A stretch of DNA of 64,000 nt, taken from NCBI RefSeq assembly GCF_047495875.1, contig NC_092463.1, positions 10,488,622 to 10,552,621 of the forward strand, read 5' to 3'. The position numbers and the translations under genes were made by a program. This document shows, piece by piece, positions 12,064-26,245 of this stretch (position 1 is its first letter; every line of letters begins with the position of its first letter). Source of the stretch: Pithys albifrons albifrons. Its lineage: Eukaryota > Chordata > Aves > Passeriformes > Thamnophilidae. Under the pieces are notes generated by a model. It searched no databases. It saw only the letters and a program-made list of their open reading frames with translations, and was not told the DNA's origin.

Positions 12064-15000
12064 AATGCACACGAAGAGCTCCACAGCTTACAGAGCAAGT
12101 CCCAACAGAGGAAACAGGCTGAAGGACAAATTCTGTGGTGAAGGCTGGGCACCCCCTTAGGGCTCAGTGTGCACTGCCAACATATTTCAATGTCCTTGTC
12201 TTTGTTCCACATGGAACTAAGTGAAAAATCCCTACTCTTCTATGGGTTTATACGTGAAAAGTAAGACTTCTGTGAGAACTCAGTGACACTTGTCACAAGA
12301 ATTATTTCTTTGCTTGAGCTTCTAATTTCATTCCTACTCTTGCTAGAGAGGAAGGAACAGCCACAGTACTTTCTTTATGTTGTGTTCCACTAGGTAGAAG
12401 TTTCTGAGAGCTGGAAGGAATTGAGGTCTGAGGTGAAAGAAAACTGTTAAATATAGCAAAGTGGTAAAATGAACATTGTAAATCATCAGGGGATAGTGAC
12501 AACCTAACTTTATGAAAGAGTTATATTATGGTGCATTATCACCTGAGCTCCACATGGAATAGAATAAGCAGCACGTACAGGGTGTGAATCGTAAGCTAAT
12601 GGAAACATACAGAGGTATAGTGGTAAATCAAAATGTGCAGGCTCACCTAAATGGTAATATTAAAAATATTCAAGGAAAGCTGAGCTTACTTCTGTTTGCC
12701 ATCACATGCAGCACTGAGCAAGTCCACAGAATGGCAGATGTGAGAACAAGCGGGGTGAGAAAGCAAGACTCCTAAGAATAAGCAGGAAGCCAGAAGAGGA
12801 ATCAAAGCTAATGCTGTTGTCAAAGAGGCAGAAGAACAGGAAGAGCCACAAAAACCCACAAGAAGCAAAACAAAGTTAGGGTAACATGGATAGTTTGCAA
12901 ATACAGAGAATCACTGTTGGATTTGAAAAGCTGAGTGAAATGAAGTATACTTACTGAATTCCACTCACTGATTGGTACCCTACAAGGTCAAGCTGTCCAA
13001 CAAAAACCAATTTTGCTACTAGTATTCCAGAGCAGCAGCTTCTCGTGTTCTTCATCTCCATTTAAACCTTTTCTCTGGCAATTTTGTATTGATGGTTTTC
13101 CATCATATTTTAGTTTTGACAGGCAATACAGCCTAACTGTAACAATGTGAAATACCTGTTTGCACAGTAATGTGAAAGGGGAAAAAAAGATTGAAGGGCA
13201 TTCCTTTATATAAACTACATTTTAAAGAGTCATCCCAATTGGTCTACAGGTTCAGAGTATTTTCATGAATATGCAAAAGATTTAATTAAAAATAGAACAT
13301 GCCCTAATTACATAATTATGCAAGAGAACTGATTCAAAGGAACCACTCCTGCCTTTTGAATAAACAATATTCATTGCTTTCTTCCTATCCCACATTTGCT
13401 TTAAAAGATTTCCTGCAATTAGCTGCTTACCCGAGGGATCTGAGCATCTATGAACAAAGCAACTACTCCAGCTATGACCCTGATTCATAATATGCTGGCT
13501 AATCAAGTATATGCATGCTGGCAATTTCCCACATAAACAGCACACACTATAAGCTCCCTCCTGCAGGAAGGTTGATTAGCTCAATGGAACTCAAGTGCAG
13601 TGTTACTCCTCTCTGTTTACGGCACACTCATAGACACAGGAGAGACTTGGTGAACACACTTCTCCCTCTAAGCTTCTGCCTGACCTGAAATATCCAAAGA
13701 GTTCCTCTCCATTTGAATCTTGTTTTTCCTGTCTCATCATGTAAAATTATCCAGGTTCATCTAGACATAAAAACTATTACTGCTTACATTTCCATTTTCT
13801 CTTAGGGAACTAGATATGCTGTATGCCCTGCTTTTGGGATTACATTATCTAGACATCTGGAATATTGTGTCCACCACCACCAAGGTCACCACGGTTTTCT
13901 GCAGACATCTGAGTGGATACTAAAAAGCCCAAAACATTATTTACAATGCTGGATTCTTTATTCTCAATATACTAATTTCCCTCCTCTCCCAGAAGAAAGA
14001 GGGTGGTTTGTAATTCACAGTGGGGGAATGGAAAGCAAACAATTCAACTAATGCAGCACAAAGCCCTTGGGTTTTTGAAGTGCAACAGTGTGAGAAATAT
14101 ACACAGCAAACTAAGGTCATTTTAAGTGACAGCCACAAATAGAACAAGCCTCTCTACAGAAGTTCAGGTTCACTTCATTTAAGAAGTGTGGGTCACTTTA
14201 TTTTACCTTTGTGTTAAAAAAAATTTCTGTCTATCTTAGAGGGTCTTTCTTCCTAAGGAGGATTTTATTTTTTTTAAATCTAATCCTACAATCTTTAAAA
14301 TCTATTACTTCATTTTAGAAATATGGGCCACAATAAAGCACTACATTGGAATAATTTCAACTGCTGCTAAAGTGCTGTTTAAAAGCACCCTGGCAGTAAT
14401 AAATATTGAAAGGCCAGATTCAGCAACCTGTCTGGCTTTTCATCACAATCACTTGACAGTTGCATTTGCTTTTAGTTTGTATTTCCTACAAGAACATCCT
14501 TTATGGAAAAGAGGAAATGTGAAAATCAGTGCTCAGGACTCAGAAGTGTCAAGTGCACAGTCCCAGGCACAATTTTAGCCCAACTCTTTTGTGCATGTGT
14601 GCAATTACTGCATGCAGAGCTACCCTGTTATCAGGGAGTTCAGGCGCTTTGGGGTAAAAGGGCTGTGTTTTGCTTCACTTGACTCATTGTCAAGATGCCT
14701 GAACTCACCATTGGGAACCCACTGTTGGGCAAGGCATTAATTCTAAGTAAAATAAACACTGGTCATGATCCTGCTTCCCAAGTCAATAAGCTTTATTTAC
14801 ATGCAAGTGAATTCTCTTTTTTCAGAGTCACAAGGATTTCTAGGAAGCTGTAACAAATGAAAGCCAGTGTGTCTCTCCCTTCTGTTTTCCATCCACAGAG
14901 AAATAACATGGAAATAAAGCATACAGTGTTAATTCAACTCAACATTTAATTTCTGTTGTTTGGGGTTTTTTAAAACAGAGCAGGATGCTTACACTGAACA

Positions 15001-16082
15001 TTCACATTTTGTTAACAAGATATTTTTTCATCTCTCAATTACTACAGAGCTGTGCTCTTGCTAAAGACAAAAAGCTACTGACTGAAAGGTTTAAGCAGCA
15101 CATTTCATGAGCCTTAAAACACTTCTACTATGAAAAACAGACTTCTAAACCTCAGATAATACAGGTAAAGTAAGCACTGGAAAGCCAGAAGCTATTAGAG
15201 AATTTGCATGTCAATATTAATGTGAACATAAAGAAAAATGCTAGGTAATTTCAGCAACACAGCTATATTTATATATCCCAATTTCCACTGTTATCTTCAA
15301 AGCAGTAAATGTCCAAGGAGCTAAGGATTACACCCTTTGACAAACTCTAATACTCTATGCTGTATGAATTTACAGACACTGTCAGTGTTTTCCAAAACGC
15401 TACTTCTAAGCATCGAAATTCCCAACAGGTGAAGGGTTTGCAGAAGAGAGCTCATGATGATAATTAGACTTGTATCTTTACTCCTTGCATTCAGGTAGTA
15501 GGCTCCCACCTCTATGTACCCCACTACATACTGTGCTCAACCAAGAATTTCTGTTCTGGCTTTATTTCTGCCATACCTCTCATTTCATTGAAAGATGAAG
15601 CAACTTTCTTCCTTACTTGTTTCCATGTTCTGTAGTTGACTACCAGCACCTTTCTAGCTTGGAAATACTCTCTTCTCTATATTCACTCTGCATGATTTTT
15701 AGTTCTTATACATGAAGAAAGATAACATTCCATTTGTGCTTCTCCCTTCCTTCCTCTATACTTTCACTTCTCAGTGAGTTTATTCTCTCCTGGGGTTCCA
15801 ATTGCTTATTCAAGGTTATGAGGATTATTAATCGCTGCATATGAGTCACAGGAAGTTACATTTATTTCTGCATTCACCTACCTCAGCCACTGAACCATTG
15901 CAGAAGTGTATTAAATGCTCCAGAGGAAATAAGAAACATGCTATTGGTGGACTATCACAGTCTTGGCCCCTACTGTAATAAGAATATTCAGTCTGTGGTA
16001 CAGTACTTTTGTTCACCCTCCCTTATCCTTACTTCCCAACTATGACTCAGCTCCCTTTTTTACCTTTATATTGGGATAAGGC

Positions 16083-16436
16083 CTAGTATTGATAGGAGAA
16101 AAGTTTATTGCACAAACATAGCAGACTCTTCCAAATATAAAATCCTGTGTTTGTGTTCAAACCCAGGAACACACAGGTAAAAGCAGCAAAATTGTAAGTG
16201 CCTGCTTTATTACTGTTTACACTATCCCCCTTCCTTTCTTTGAACACCAGCTCTTTATTACCTATATGGTTTGTCAGCATTTCTTCACAGAGATTTGCTA
16301 ATTCATCAGGCTTGGCTGCCAGATTACTTGCAATTAGATTAGGTGAGACTCTCTCCTTGATAATCTCAGTAGTCATTGCAGGATCCGTGGCAAGGGAGGC
16401 TTTTAGGAACCTTTGCTCAATAAATTCTCCAGAGTT
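16083..16436 (-). pseudogene. Coding-like orphan fragment, identity unknown
   Basis: A minus-strand frame stays open for 117 codons from 16436 to a TAG at 16083. The segment 16433-16262 has a protein-like composition: alternating hydrophobic and charged residues, including EIIKERVSPNLIASNLA and DELANLCEEML. At 16262/16261 the sequence reads ATAG|gtaata, a plausible splice donor. After that the frame loses protein character and ends near an AATAAA. Upstream, a pyrimidine-rich acceptor-like site (tttttttag) lies at about 16470, but two in-frame stops separate it from the good segment. It may be a decayed exon or retrocopy. I could not match it to a family, and chance cannot be excluded. Confidence 0.25.
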
Positions 16437-19400
16437 TCATTATGAAAAATTCTTTTTCCTAAAAAAAACCCCACAAAACAATCTGTGAGGGCTGTGATTG
16501 TAATTTCAGTCACACATCAGTGTAAATCTTGGATAATTTCATTAACCAGTATGAGATTTTTCTTATTTTGAGAAGCAGATCTTTGAAAATGCAGGAAAGG
16601 CATTAATTTTTTCCAACCAATATCAGGCAGAGGCACAGACAGGAACATAAACTCATCTTAGCACCAGGAAAACCGGTGCTTCCTCATGGAGATACAGGAG
16701 ATGTAGTCTCTTTATTCTCACTAGGAGTCCTACATACATTTACAGAAGAGGGAAGTTGTGATTTTTCAGATGCTGCCTTTTATTAAAGCTCATGCATAAG
16801 GTAATCACAAGAAATGCTAATGCCAGTGTATGCCTGTGTGTGACCTTTTCCAAGTAGAAATTTGCACATACTGATGAAAGAGAGCTAAGTCTCCAAAGTC
16901 TAAAAGGCATTACAGATAACTACCTCATCTGGTCTTTCTCTAAATATAATTATCAAACTACTGAAAACCAAGCAGGCATCTTGCCCTTCTTGCCCAAGAA
17001 CATCACTCCTCCAGTGTTCAGTCTCAAGGGTAATATATACATACAAATAATGTGCCAAATTGTGTTGGGTTTTGGGTTTGTTTTTTTTCCCTCTAGCTCT
17101 TTTCCCTGGCTAGCGATTGGCCCCCTTTCTCTACATGTTTGCATTTCTAAGGAAGTTCTCAAAGGTAACTTTAGATGTTTAATTAAATTATTGTAGAGAA
17201 AGAAGATCCTTCTCTCTTAGCTGGTCATTCCTCTGCTCACCTATGTAGCAGATTTTGCACTCCTTTTCCCCTTCCTGACCATCAGTTTGCTTGGCTGAAC
17301 AAAGTGACCTTTTAATGTCTTAAATAAAGATTCTACATCTCCCTGATTATTCTGTTTGCCCTTCTCTGCTCCCATTTCCTTCATCTTTCTTGAGCCTAAT
17401 GTGCTGCAATTGTTTGTGCCATGGTCACTACAGAAAATGCTTGCTCCTAAGTCTGATTTAGCAGTAACCTCCATTTCACTTGTATTTCCTTTTCTGCACA
17501 TGCCACAGTAATTGCCAAAGCTTTACTTCCCTTTCTTCTGGTAAATGCTTTTCTCTCCTCCTCAACTAAAACTCAGTATGGATTTATACCAAATTCACTT
17601 GGCATCCAAGGCTGATTGAAATTTCTCATTTTTTTTGATGGGAGGCCATTTTACATCCACTTTTCATTGCTGGAGTTGGCCTTGGTTAAGAGGGTATTCA
17701 GACCAAGGCAGTACCCAGCTGCACTGGACTGGAGAATTCATGGTAATACAGTTTGCCCCAAGGGAAAGGGAAATGGAAATGTTTGTGCTGTGTGACAATT
17801 GTTTCTGTCATTTCTGTGCCAATGACCAATTATGTCTCCACAGAAAATGGCTTCTGTGAATATGCCCGTGGCAAGATGGATGGTAGACAGTACATGGGGC
17901 TGAGAAGGGCAGAGTCACTCGAAAAATCAATAGCAAACAGAACTGCCTGTGCTAAGTATTTTGTTCTTTATCCTGTCTCCTGGGAAACAGAGCAGATGCA
18001 GGATAAGGACAGATGATCTTATTCCCAGGAGTTTGGATATCAAGCTTTTCTCCTTGCTGCTTTCTTCTTCCTCCAGTAAGTATGTACTGTTAAGTTTTTG
18101 CTTAATTTTCAGATGCTGTAATTCCTATTCTTTTTACTGTAAATCTCTATTTTTCTATCTGTTTTAACAAAATATTTTCTTGCCAATTTACAGTGAAATC
18201 CATTGAAAAGTATTAAGTTCAAAGACAGTCCATGGGACCCTCTTCATTTCTTCTGGATCCTCACAATGACACAGAAGAAAACAAGATATGTACATCACTG
18301 CTATCAAGTCTGAGACTTGAAACATGAGATGACTGTGTAATTTACTCCTACAGGATGGACAGTGGCTCTCAGCTCCTCAGGCTTGTCTGTCAGTTACCTG
18401 AGAGCAAATATGCTTGAAGAACTCAACCTGTGGACAGTCTCCAAAAATTCTGGAACTAAGAGTGATACCCAAGATGAAAAAAGTTTGAGAGAATGTTTTT
18501 AAATCAACTTTGTGCCTTTTCAGTCCTGTACTATTCCCTGCTCCCTGTGTGATTTGGACAACCACAAGGACCTGGCTCCCATGTGATAGTTCTGCCCAGG
18601 AGCTCCATGGAGCCCATCTGTAATCTAGCCTATCCAAATTTAGTATATCCAGCCCCTATACCAGGGGATGTGGAAGGAGGTCTTATAACCTAGCCTTGTA
18701 TGTGTCTGTTTCTGAAGAAAGGAAGCCTTCATACATCCATGTATAGGTGTTTACATGTACATATATACATGTATTTATTGACCAGTAAATACACGTATAG
18801 AGAAAAACAGGGAGGGGATGCTATTAATTTGTCAAGTTTGGCAGATACTGCTGCATCACATCAGGTTCTGATGGTCTGCCTTGTGCCAAAAAGGCTAGAC
18901 TCAGTTTAGGTAATTTATGCAGCAATTGGCTAAGAAGGCAGTTATCTAATCAGTATGTAGGTCATTACAGATATTCTGAGGCTACAGTTTTGCTTTAGAG
19001 GACAAATAATTATAGATAGAAATTTAAAGCAGAACTCTTTGACCTTTGACTTTGGTGGCCTGCTGGGCATGGTAAAATTCAGAGAGCAGAGCTTTGAAGG
19101 AAAAAAATCCATGCTCCCACAGTTCTCTATGACACCATTGTCACCTAAAACACCTGGACTGTTTGTGGTGTTTTGATTACACAGAGCAGTTCACTCCACC
19201 ACATCAATTAATTACAGTCTCCTGGGGAAGTTCTGGGGAATTGCTGCAACTGCCATATGCAGTAATTTAGATTTTGAATCTGTGTATTTTAACATAAGAT
19301 TATTCCTTAATATTTAAAAAAAATGTTTTGTGAAAACCAAAATAGACTGAAATGGTTTCAAAGACATTCATAGTGCAGTTCTACACAGTTTTGTATCAAG

Positions 19401-22400
19401 CCTACCTATTGAAGATAATGTAGCTGTAAACAGGAACTGACACATACCTCAGTAAACAGTAGGAGAAAGCTGGGAACAACTGATAAATATAAATTAGCTA
19501 TGAAAGTGAAATGTTCTGCCTACACAGAGTTACATTTCTTATTAGATGCTGAAGGGCCACAAAGTACACCATCACCATGTGTTTGAAAACTGCCATGAGT
19601 CACAGGGAATAGGCTGATGAATAACAGTATCTTCCTTCCTCAGTGTATAGCACTGACCAGAAATCTGCCCCATAATGGTCCCCTTGTGGGGAGCAGTTTA
19701 ACATGCCCCATATCCTTGTAATTAACTATGTAACTGCAAAATGTTGCTGCCAGCTTTATAGTGCCCCAATGCAGAAAGAACTCCACATATCTTTAAAAGA
19801 TGGTTCGCACATTTGTCATTTCCCATCCCACTCATTTTGCAGCCAGAGGCAGCTGGAATGCTGTGTTCTGTCATTAATTTCACTTCTTTACTTTCTCTTT
19901 GAATTTTTGGTTGTGAACTCTGTTGGGTAATGCCCAAACCCAAAGTTCATATTGTAAACAAGTGAGACTGCTTTTCTAATTTAGATGTAAACATATAGTA
20001 GAACTAAAAGCTTAAATAGCACTGCTAATTACATATAAAATTGAACATTGACTACTAAGTGGCTGTTAGATAATACTTACAAATTATAGACTCAAGACAG
20101 TAAGTAATAATCTGCTTTGCTGTCTTTGGAGACAGTGTGAACCTCATGATTTAAAAGCCTGAGAAGAATCTTCCTGAGATGGAAACATGCTCTGTCCAGT
20201 GGCAGCTCTTCAGCCACGTTGTCCCAGTGTCAGCTGTTTTACTCAGTCCTGTGGCACTCAGATTTATGGCTGCAATCCCGTGGTAACTGCTCGGCAAGCC
20301 TTCGGATGTCACACGGAATAGACCTTCCTTTTCCCAACTGCAGAAGCAACACCGTGGGAGAAACAGCAGAGGAGCACAGCAAACAAATTAATTTTGAGCA
20401 TCTCTTGTCAATTAAAGTTGCTTGATAATATCCTATGGCAGAGTTGATTTTTTCCTTTGAAGTGAGCTTGAATTCTATTTTGGCACAAATTGGCACCTGT
20501 GGCTATTTACTCATATGTCAGCTTAGTATTTTGTTCTGGTTTTCATGGTGGAATTTTCATGAGGCCTGAGGAAACTGGAAGTTTTCCAGACATGACAGTA
20601 AAAGTGAAATACTATTTTGGTAAATGTGAAAAGAAGATGGGTAAATCCAGAAGACATTTTCTTACATATTCATTGGAATTTAGTTTCCATTTTGTCTTTT
20701 ATTCTCATAGAATTTTGGACAAATAAGAGTTTTCTACCTAAGTATTTATGGTTCTACAATTACTAAGGTCAGAACTGTCTGGAGTTGTTTTTATTTTTTA
20801 AAGAATATTTATGCTGTGTCATACCAGCTATTTTCTATACGATACTCCAAGATAATACAATCACTTGGAAAGCAATCAAGGCAGTCAATTAATCTCTTCT
20901 GAAATTTGTCTTATTAAATATTCTTGACTACAAAGTCTGTTTTGCAAAACAAGACATATCCCCCTTGCCCTCCCCCAGGAATTTAGACTTCTAATTATTC
21001 AGGTCATTCTGGAAATTAAAGTCTGTAACTTTTCCGGAACCCTTTAAGAACAGCCAATGTCTGCTACACCCTGATCACCATATGAGAATTTTTCCATGGC
21101 AGGGATTTCACAATTTGTCAACAGGAAGTTCTTTTACAATGAGATATGAATAGTGACCTGAATTTCTTATGAGTCTGAAACTTGTGTTTTGCCTGTTAAT
21201 GTGTTTTGGCTCAGCTGATGGAAGTATCACAGCCAATTCTGCAGCTGAATCATATCAGTGGGCTCTGTGGAGGCAGCAGTGTGAACACAGCACTGATCAA
21301 TGACAGAAATTCTTGGGTGGCATGGGGGCTGCTGGAAACTCATGCCAGTCATGGTCCATCCCAGGTCCAGCTCCAGGGCTGCTCCAGCTCAGGATAAGTG
21401 CTAATTGCCTCCTGTCAGCCTCAGGAGACATATACAATCATTTGCTCTGCCACCTGCTATTTTAGGACCTGGTCACAACACACCTGAGACCACCCCACAG
21501 ATGAGAACCTGAACACACCAGCAAGCAAAACCACTGTGCCTTTCCCTGCAAAATATAAGAAACTCAATTAAACGGGTATCTGGTTTGAACTAATAAAACA
21601 CAAGCCACTGCATGAAATGAACCAAGTCTTCAGAGCATTTGACTGTGGGCAAATTATTACAAAATAATACCCCTGAGCAAGATCACACTTAAAAGGGATC
21701 ACGTAATTTTTTACCTTTACTATTTCTAGCCAAAAGCAGTATTTTTGCACTTGCACAGCACCTGCTATTTGAATGTATCAGTCAGCTAAATCTCACAATA
21801 CTTGGGTAAATCTTAATCCATTAATGAATGCAAAATCAAGGCACAAAGAAGTGATTTATAGAATAATAAATATTAATGAGCATGTACTTCAAGATGATTA
21901 CATTCCATGTACTTATAAACTCTTTTTAAAACATAAAATGGTAAGAAATAAAGTTGTGCTTCCCTTACTGTTTTTTTTAATGAGAAACAAACCTGAATAT
22001 TCAATTATGGGGTTATTATTCTGTAAATCAGTTTACAGTGATCAGTGGATATAATTTTTAATATGAAAATGTTGTTATGCATATTACAGTTCCAAGTATA
22101 TATTATCCTCTCCTGAAACCATTTCAACCTTCCAGTCTTTATGCAAAAGACTGGCCCATGGGCTCTGCACAAGATGTAAATTAAGTTCTTGTTTGGCTAA
22201 ATCTGATTACCCTGGAGGGTACCAATCTTGCTTAGTGACAGTAGAAGGTAAAAATTGCCAACAGGACAGTCTGCTTAAAATGGGGCCAGGAAGGGTCAGC
22301 TTCTAAATAACAAATCTGAGTTTTGAACTAGATTTTAAAATTATCCCTAGGAATGTTGAGTTAAACATAGAAGCTCTGTCTTCTCAGTAGCTGCTACCAT

Positions 22401-22897
22401 TACTTTTAAAACTCACAACAAAATTGAAAAAGGCATTTAATTTTTTTTAAGATATACAGTTGGTTATTAATCATATATAAAGGTGTTACAGTCAATTCAA
22501 CCCAACCTTTAGTCAGTTTGCTGCTCATTCTCCATTTGACACTTCTTCTTACTCCTTTAATTTCTATCAAAATTAATGCCCCAGTAGAGAAATTCAGTGA
22601 ATAGCAAACCCCCACACAGATTATAAGAACATAACCACCCGAAGTCAATACAAATTAACTTATGTGAATATTACCAAAATACTGTTTCTTTATTATGCAC
22701 TTATTGAATGCATGAGAGAGATTAAAAAGGCACATGCTGACACTACTAAATATGCAATACTGCTGTTCCTTCTGACAGGATTAGCTAAATACCTAAATGA
22801 TAAGAACACTCCCCTAAATTTTTCCTATACTCAGAAAATGTGCACAGAGAAGCCACACTTTGATATATTTCACTAGCTTCAGTTTCTGTAGCTGGCC

Positions 22898-22900
<3 letters not shown>

Positions 22901-22945
<45 letters not shown>

Positions 22946-22948
22946 TAT
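22901..22948. repeat. (AT)n microsatellite
   Basis: A nearly pure AT dinucleotide run of about 48 bases, broken by one C near 22940. It is responsible for a tyrosine/isoleucine repeat in the minus-strand translation. Confidence 0.95.
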
Positions 22949-23334
22949 AATTATTTTTAGTAGTCTTTGGCAGCTCCTTAGTTTTCCTTTGATGTATAAA
23001 GGTTTTATGACCAATAATATCTGAAAGAAGCTGGCATTATTACAATTGCTCTGAGTCAAGAAAAAAAACAAACGAAAAGTAATGCAACACTGGTGAAAAG
23101 GATACGGCTTTTGTCTGTTCAGAAAATGTAATTATCTCAGTAAATGTATGTGGGTTTTGGTAATGAGACTCAAAATTTCAGATGGATTATTTTTAATAAC
23201 ATCTTTTCACAGTGGCTTTATTAGATATTCCAAATCAGAGCTCAGCACTTACCTAACAGATAAATACCTCACTCCTTCAATAGGTTTTAGATTATGGGAC
23301 TCAGCACTCCACAGAATTCTAATGAATTTGAAGG

Positions 23335-26245
23335 GGGAAATGGATAGAACCAGGCCTGCTAGAGATAAGCCTGGAGGCAACATGCTGGTGTTTGAGGTGC
23401 AGTGTGCTGCAGAGGTCCTTTGGTCTGTTGTCTTGGTGGAGATAGGGAGATTTAGGTGATACATGTGGCTGCAAAACCACTATAGAAGTGCTTGAGAATG
23501 GCCCTGTAGGAATTAAAGCTTCTCCCTCAAAAAGGTAGTGGGATCAATATCCCAGCTGAAGTGCATCTACACCAGTGCACACAACGTGGGCAACAAACAG
23601 GAGGAGCTGGAAGCCATTGGGCATCAGGAAAACTGTGATATAGTTGCCATCACTATGGAATGACTTGCACACTCACAGTGCTGCCCTGGGTGGCCCTAAA
23701 CTCTCCAGAAGGGACAGGCAAGGAAGGAGAGTCCCAGATGTTAGGGAGTTTTAACTGTCTAGAGCTTGACGATGGTGACAACAGGGTTGAGTGTTCAAGG
23801 GTAAGAACCACGAAGAAGGCCAATAAGGCAGATATCCTGGTGGGAATCTGTTATAGACTATGCAACCAGGATGAATAGACAGATGAAATATTTTATAAGC
23901 AGTTGGGGATAGTTCACAATTGTTAGACCCTGTTCTTGTCCACGACTTCACCTTACCACATGTCTGGGAATACAAGACAGCATAAACGGTCTAAAGGATT
24001 CCTGGAGTTTGTGGAAGAGAACGTCTGACACAGTGAGAGAGACAACTAGGGAGGGTGCCCCATTGGATCTGTTGTTTGTGAACAGAGAAGGACTGGTGCG
24101 TGATGGGATGGTTTGAGCAGTCTTGGGCACAGTGATCACAAAATGACAGACTTTTTGATTCTAAGAGAAGTAGGGAAGGGCATCAGTAGATCTGCCAGTT
24201 TGGACATTTGGAGGGCAGACTTCGGCCTGTTTTAGATAAGAGTTCCTTGAGAGGCAGTCCTGAAGGGCAAAGCAGTTCAGGAAGGCAGGACTGTCTGCAG
24301 GAAGGAAGGAACTCTTAAAGGTGTAGGAATAGGCCATCCACATGTGTTGAAAGGCAAACCAGATGACAAAAAGACTGGCCTGGCTGAACTGAGAGATGTA
24401 GCAAGAACACAGGGAGAAAAGGAGAGGTCATGACATTTAGAAGTAGGGGTAGGCAACTAAGGAGGACTACAAGCATGACATGAGGTTACATAGGGAGAAA
24501 ATTAGAAGGAACAAAGCCCAACTAGAACTTAATCTGGCTACTACTGTAAAATATAGTAAAAATGTTTCTCTAAATACATTAGCATGAAAGGAGGGCTTAG
24601 AACCTTGATCCCTTATTGGATGGGAGGGAAACAGTGACAAAGGCTGAGGTACTTTATGCCTTTTTTTCCTCAGTCTTCAATAGCAAGATCAGTTGTTCTC
24701 CAGGTACCCAGCCCTCTGAGCTGGAAGACAAGGACAGGGAGCAGAATGAAGCCCCCATAATCCAAGGAGGAATGACCAGTGACCTTCTACACCACTTAGA
24801 CATGCACTGGTCTATGGAGCCAGATGGGCTCCACCCAAGGGGACTGAGGGAGCTGGTGGAAGTGCTTACCAAGCCACTTTCCATCATTTACCATCAGTCC
24901 TGGCTAACCAGGGAGGTCACAATTGTTTGGAGGTTGTCCAGCATGATCACCATCTACAAGAAGGGCCGTGAAGGATCCTGTCAACCTGACCTTGGTGCTG
25001 GGGAAGGTCAGGGAGCAAATCATCTTGAATGCCATCAAATGGCATTACAGGACAACCAGGGGATCAGACCCAGCCAATGCTGGTTTGTGAAAGGCAGGTC
25101 CTGCTTGACTGATCTGAACTTCTGTGACAAGACGACCTGCTCAAAGGATGAGGGAAGGGCTGTGAATGTGTCTACCTAGACTTCAGTAAAATATTTGAGC
25201 GTGTTTCCCACAGCATTCTCCTGGAGAAACTGGCTGCTCATGGCTTGGTTGAGTGTGCTCTTTGCTGGGTCATAAACTGGTTGGATGGCTGGGCCCAGAG
25301 AGTGGTGGTGAATGGTGCTGCATCCAGTTGGCATCTGGTCACTACTGGTGTTCCCCAGGGCTCAGTATTTGGGCCAGGCCCATTTAATACCTTTATGAAT
25401 GATCAGGATGAGGGGATTGAGGGCACCCTCAGTCACTCTGCAGATGACACCCAGTTGGATAAGAGTGTCAGTCTGCAGGATAGTAGGAAGGCTCTGCACA
25501 GGGATCTGGACAGGCTGGACTGATTAGCCGAGGCCAGCTGTATGAAGTTCAACAAAGTGAAGTGCCAGGTCCTGCACTTGGGTCACAACAATCACACAAT
25601 GTTGCAGGCTGGGGGAAGACTGGCTGGAAACCTGCCCAGCAGAAAAGGACCTGGGGGTGCTTGGTTGACAGTGGCTGAACAGGAGCCAGCAGCGTGCCCA
25701 GGTGGCAAAGGCTGCCAACGGCATTCTGGCTTGGATCAGCAATAGTGTGGCCAGCAGGACCAGGGCAGTGATTGTCCCCCTGTACTTTGCACTAGGGAGG
25801 CCACACCTCAAGTTCTGCGTTCAGTTTTGGGCCCCTCACAAGGATATTGAGATGCTGGAGCGAGTCCAGAGAAGGGCAAGGAAGCTGGTGAAGGATCTGG
25901 AACACAAGTCTTATGAGCAGCAGCTGACGGAACTGGGGTTGTTTAGCCTGGAGAAAAGGAAGTTCAGGGGTGACCTTATTGCTCTCTACAACTACTTGAA
26001 AGGAGGTTGTAAAGAGGTGAGAGTTGTCTCTTCTCCCAAGTAACAAGTGATAGAACACGAGGAAACATCTTCAAGTTGTGCCAGGGGAAGTTTAGATCAG
26101 GTATTAGAAAAATTTCATCGCCAACAGATTTGTCATGCAGTGGAACAGGCTGCTCAGGGAAGTGGTTGAGTCACTGTCTCTGGAGATATTTAAGACAAAG
26201 AAACTCAAAGCAGAATCCTAGCATGATCCATTCTGTGCTGATATT
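23335..26245 (+). mobile_element. CR1 LINE, 2.9 kb, degenerate ORF2 (endonuclease + reverse transcriptase)
   Basis: The longest transposon in the window. From about 23540 it contains the CR1 endonuclease start (frames reading like LKCIYTSAHNVGNKQEELEA and then IVAITM). From 24616 come the linker and reverse-transcriptase parts, in several broken frames: 24616-25179, 25245-25523 and 25702-26043. Family motifs visible are [10 protein letters not shown] and, at about 25434-25450, the catalytic xADDTQL motif with Ser in place of the usual Phe/Tyr. The 3' part runs to about 26240 but lacks a clean ATTCTATG tail. Multiple stops and frameshifts make it inactive. It is truncated at the 5' end relative to a full CR1 of about 4.5 kb. 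Confidence 0.9.

Larger units (their letters stand above)
12064..23334. other. Intergenic region between presumed KLC1 promoter and COA8, distal part
   Basis: AT-rich DNA with only short open frames of random character. I see no gene here. Items inside it are a coding-like orphan segment at 16.08-16.44 kb (listed separately) and an (AT)n tract at 22.9 kb. Confidence 0.6.
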
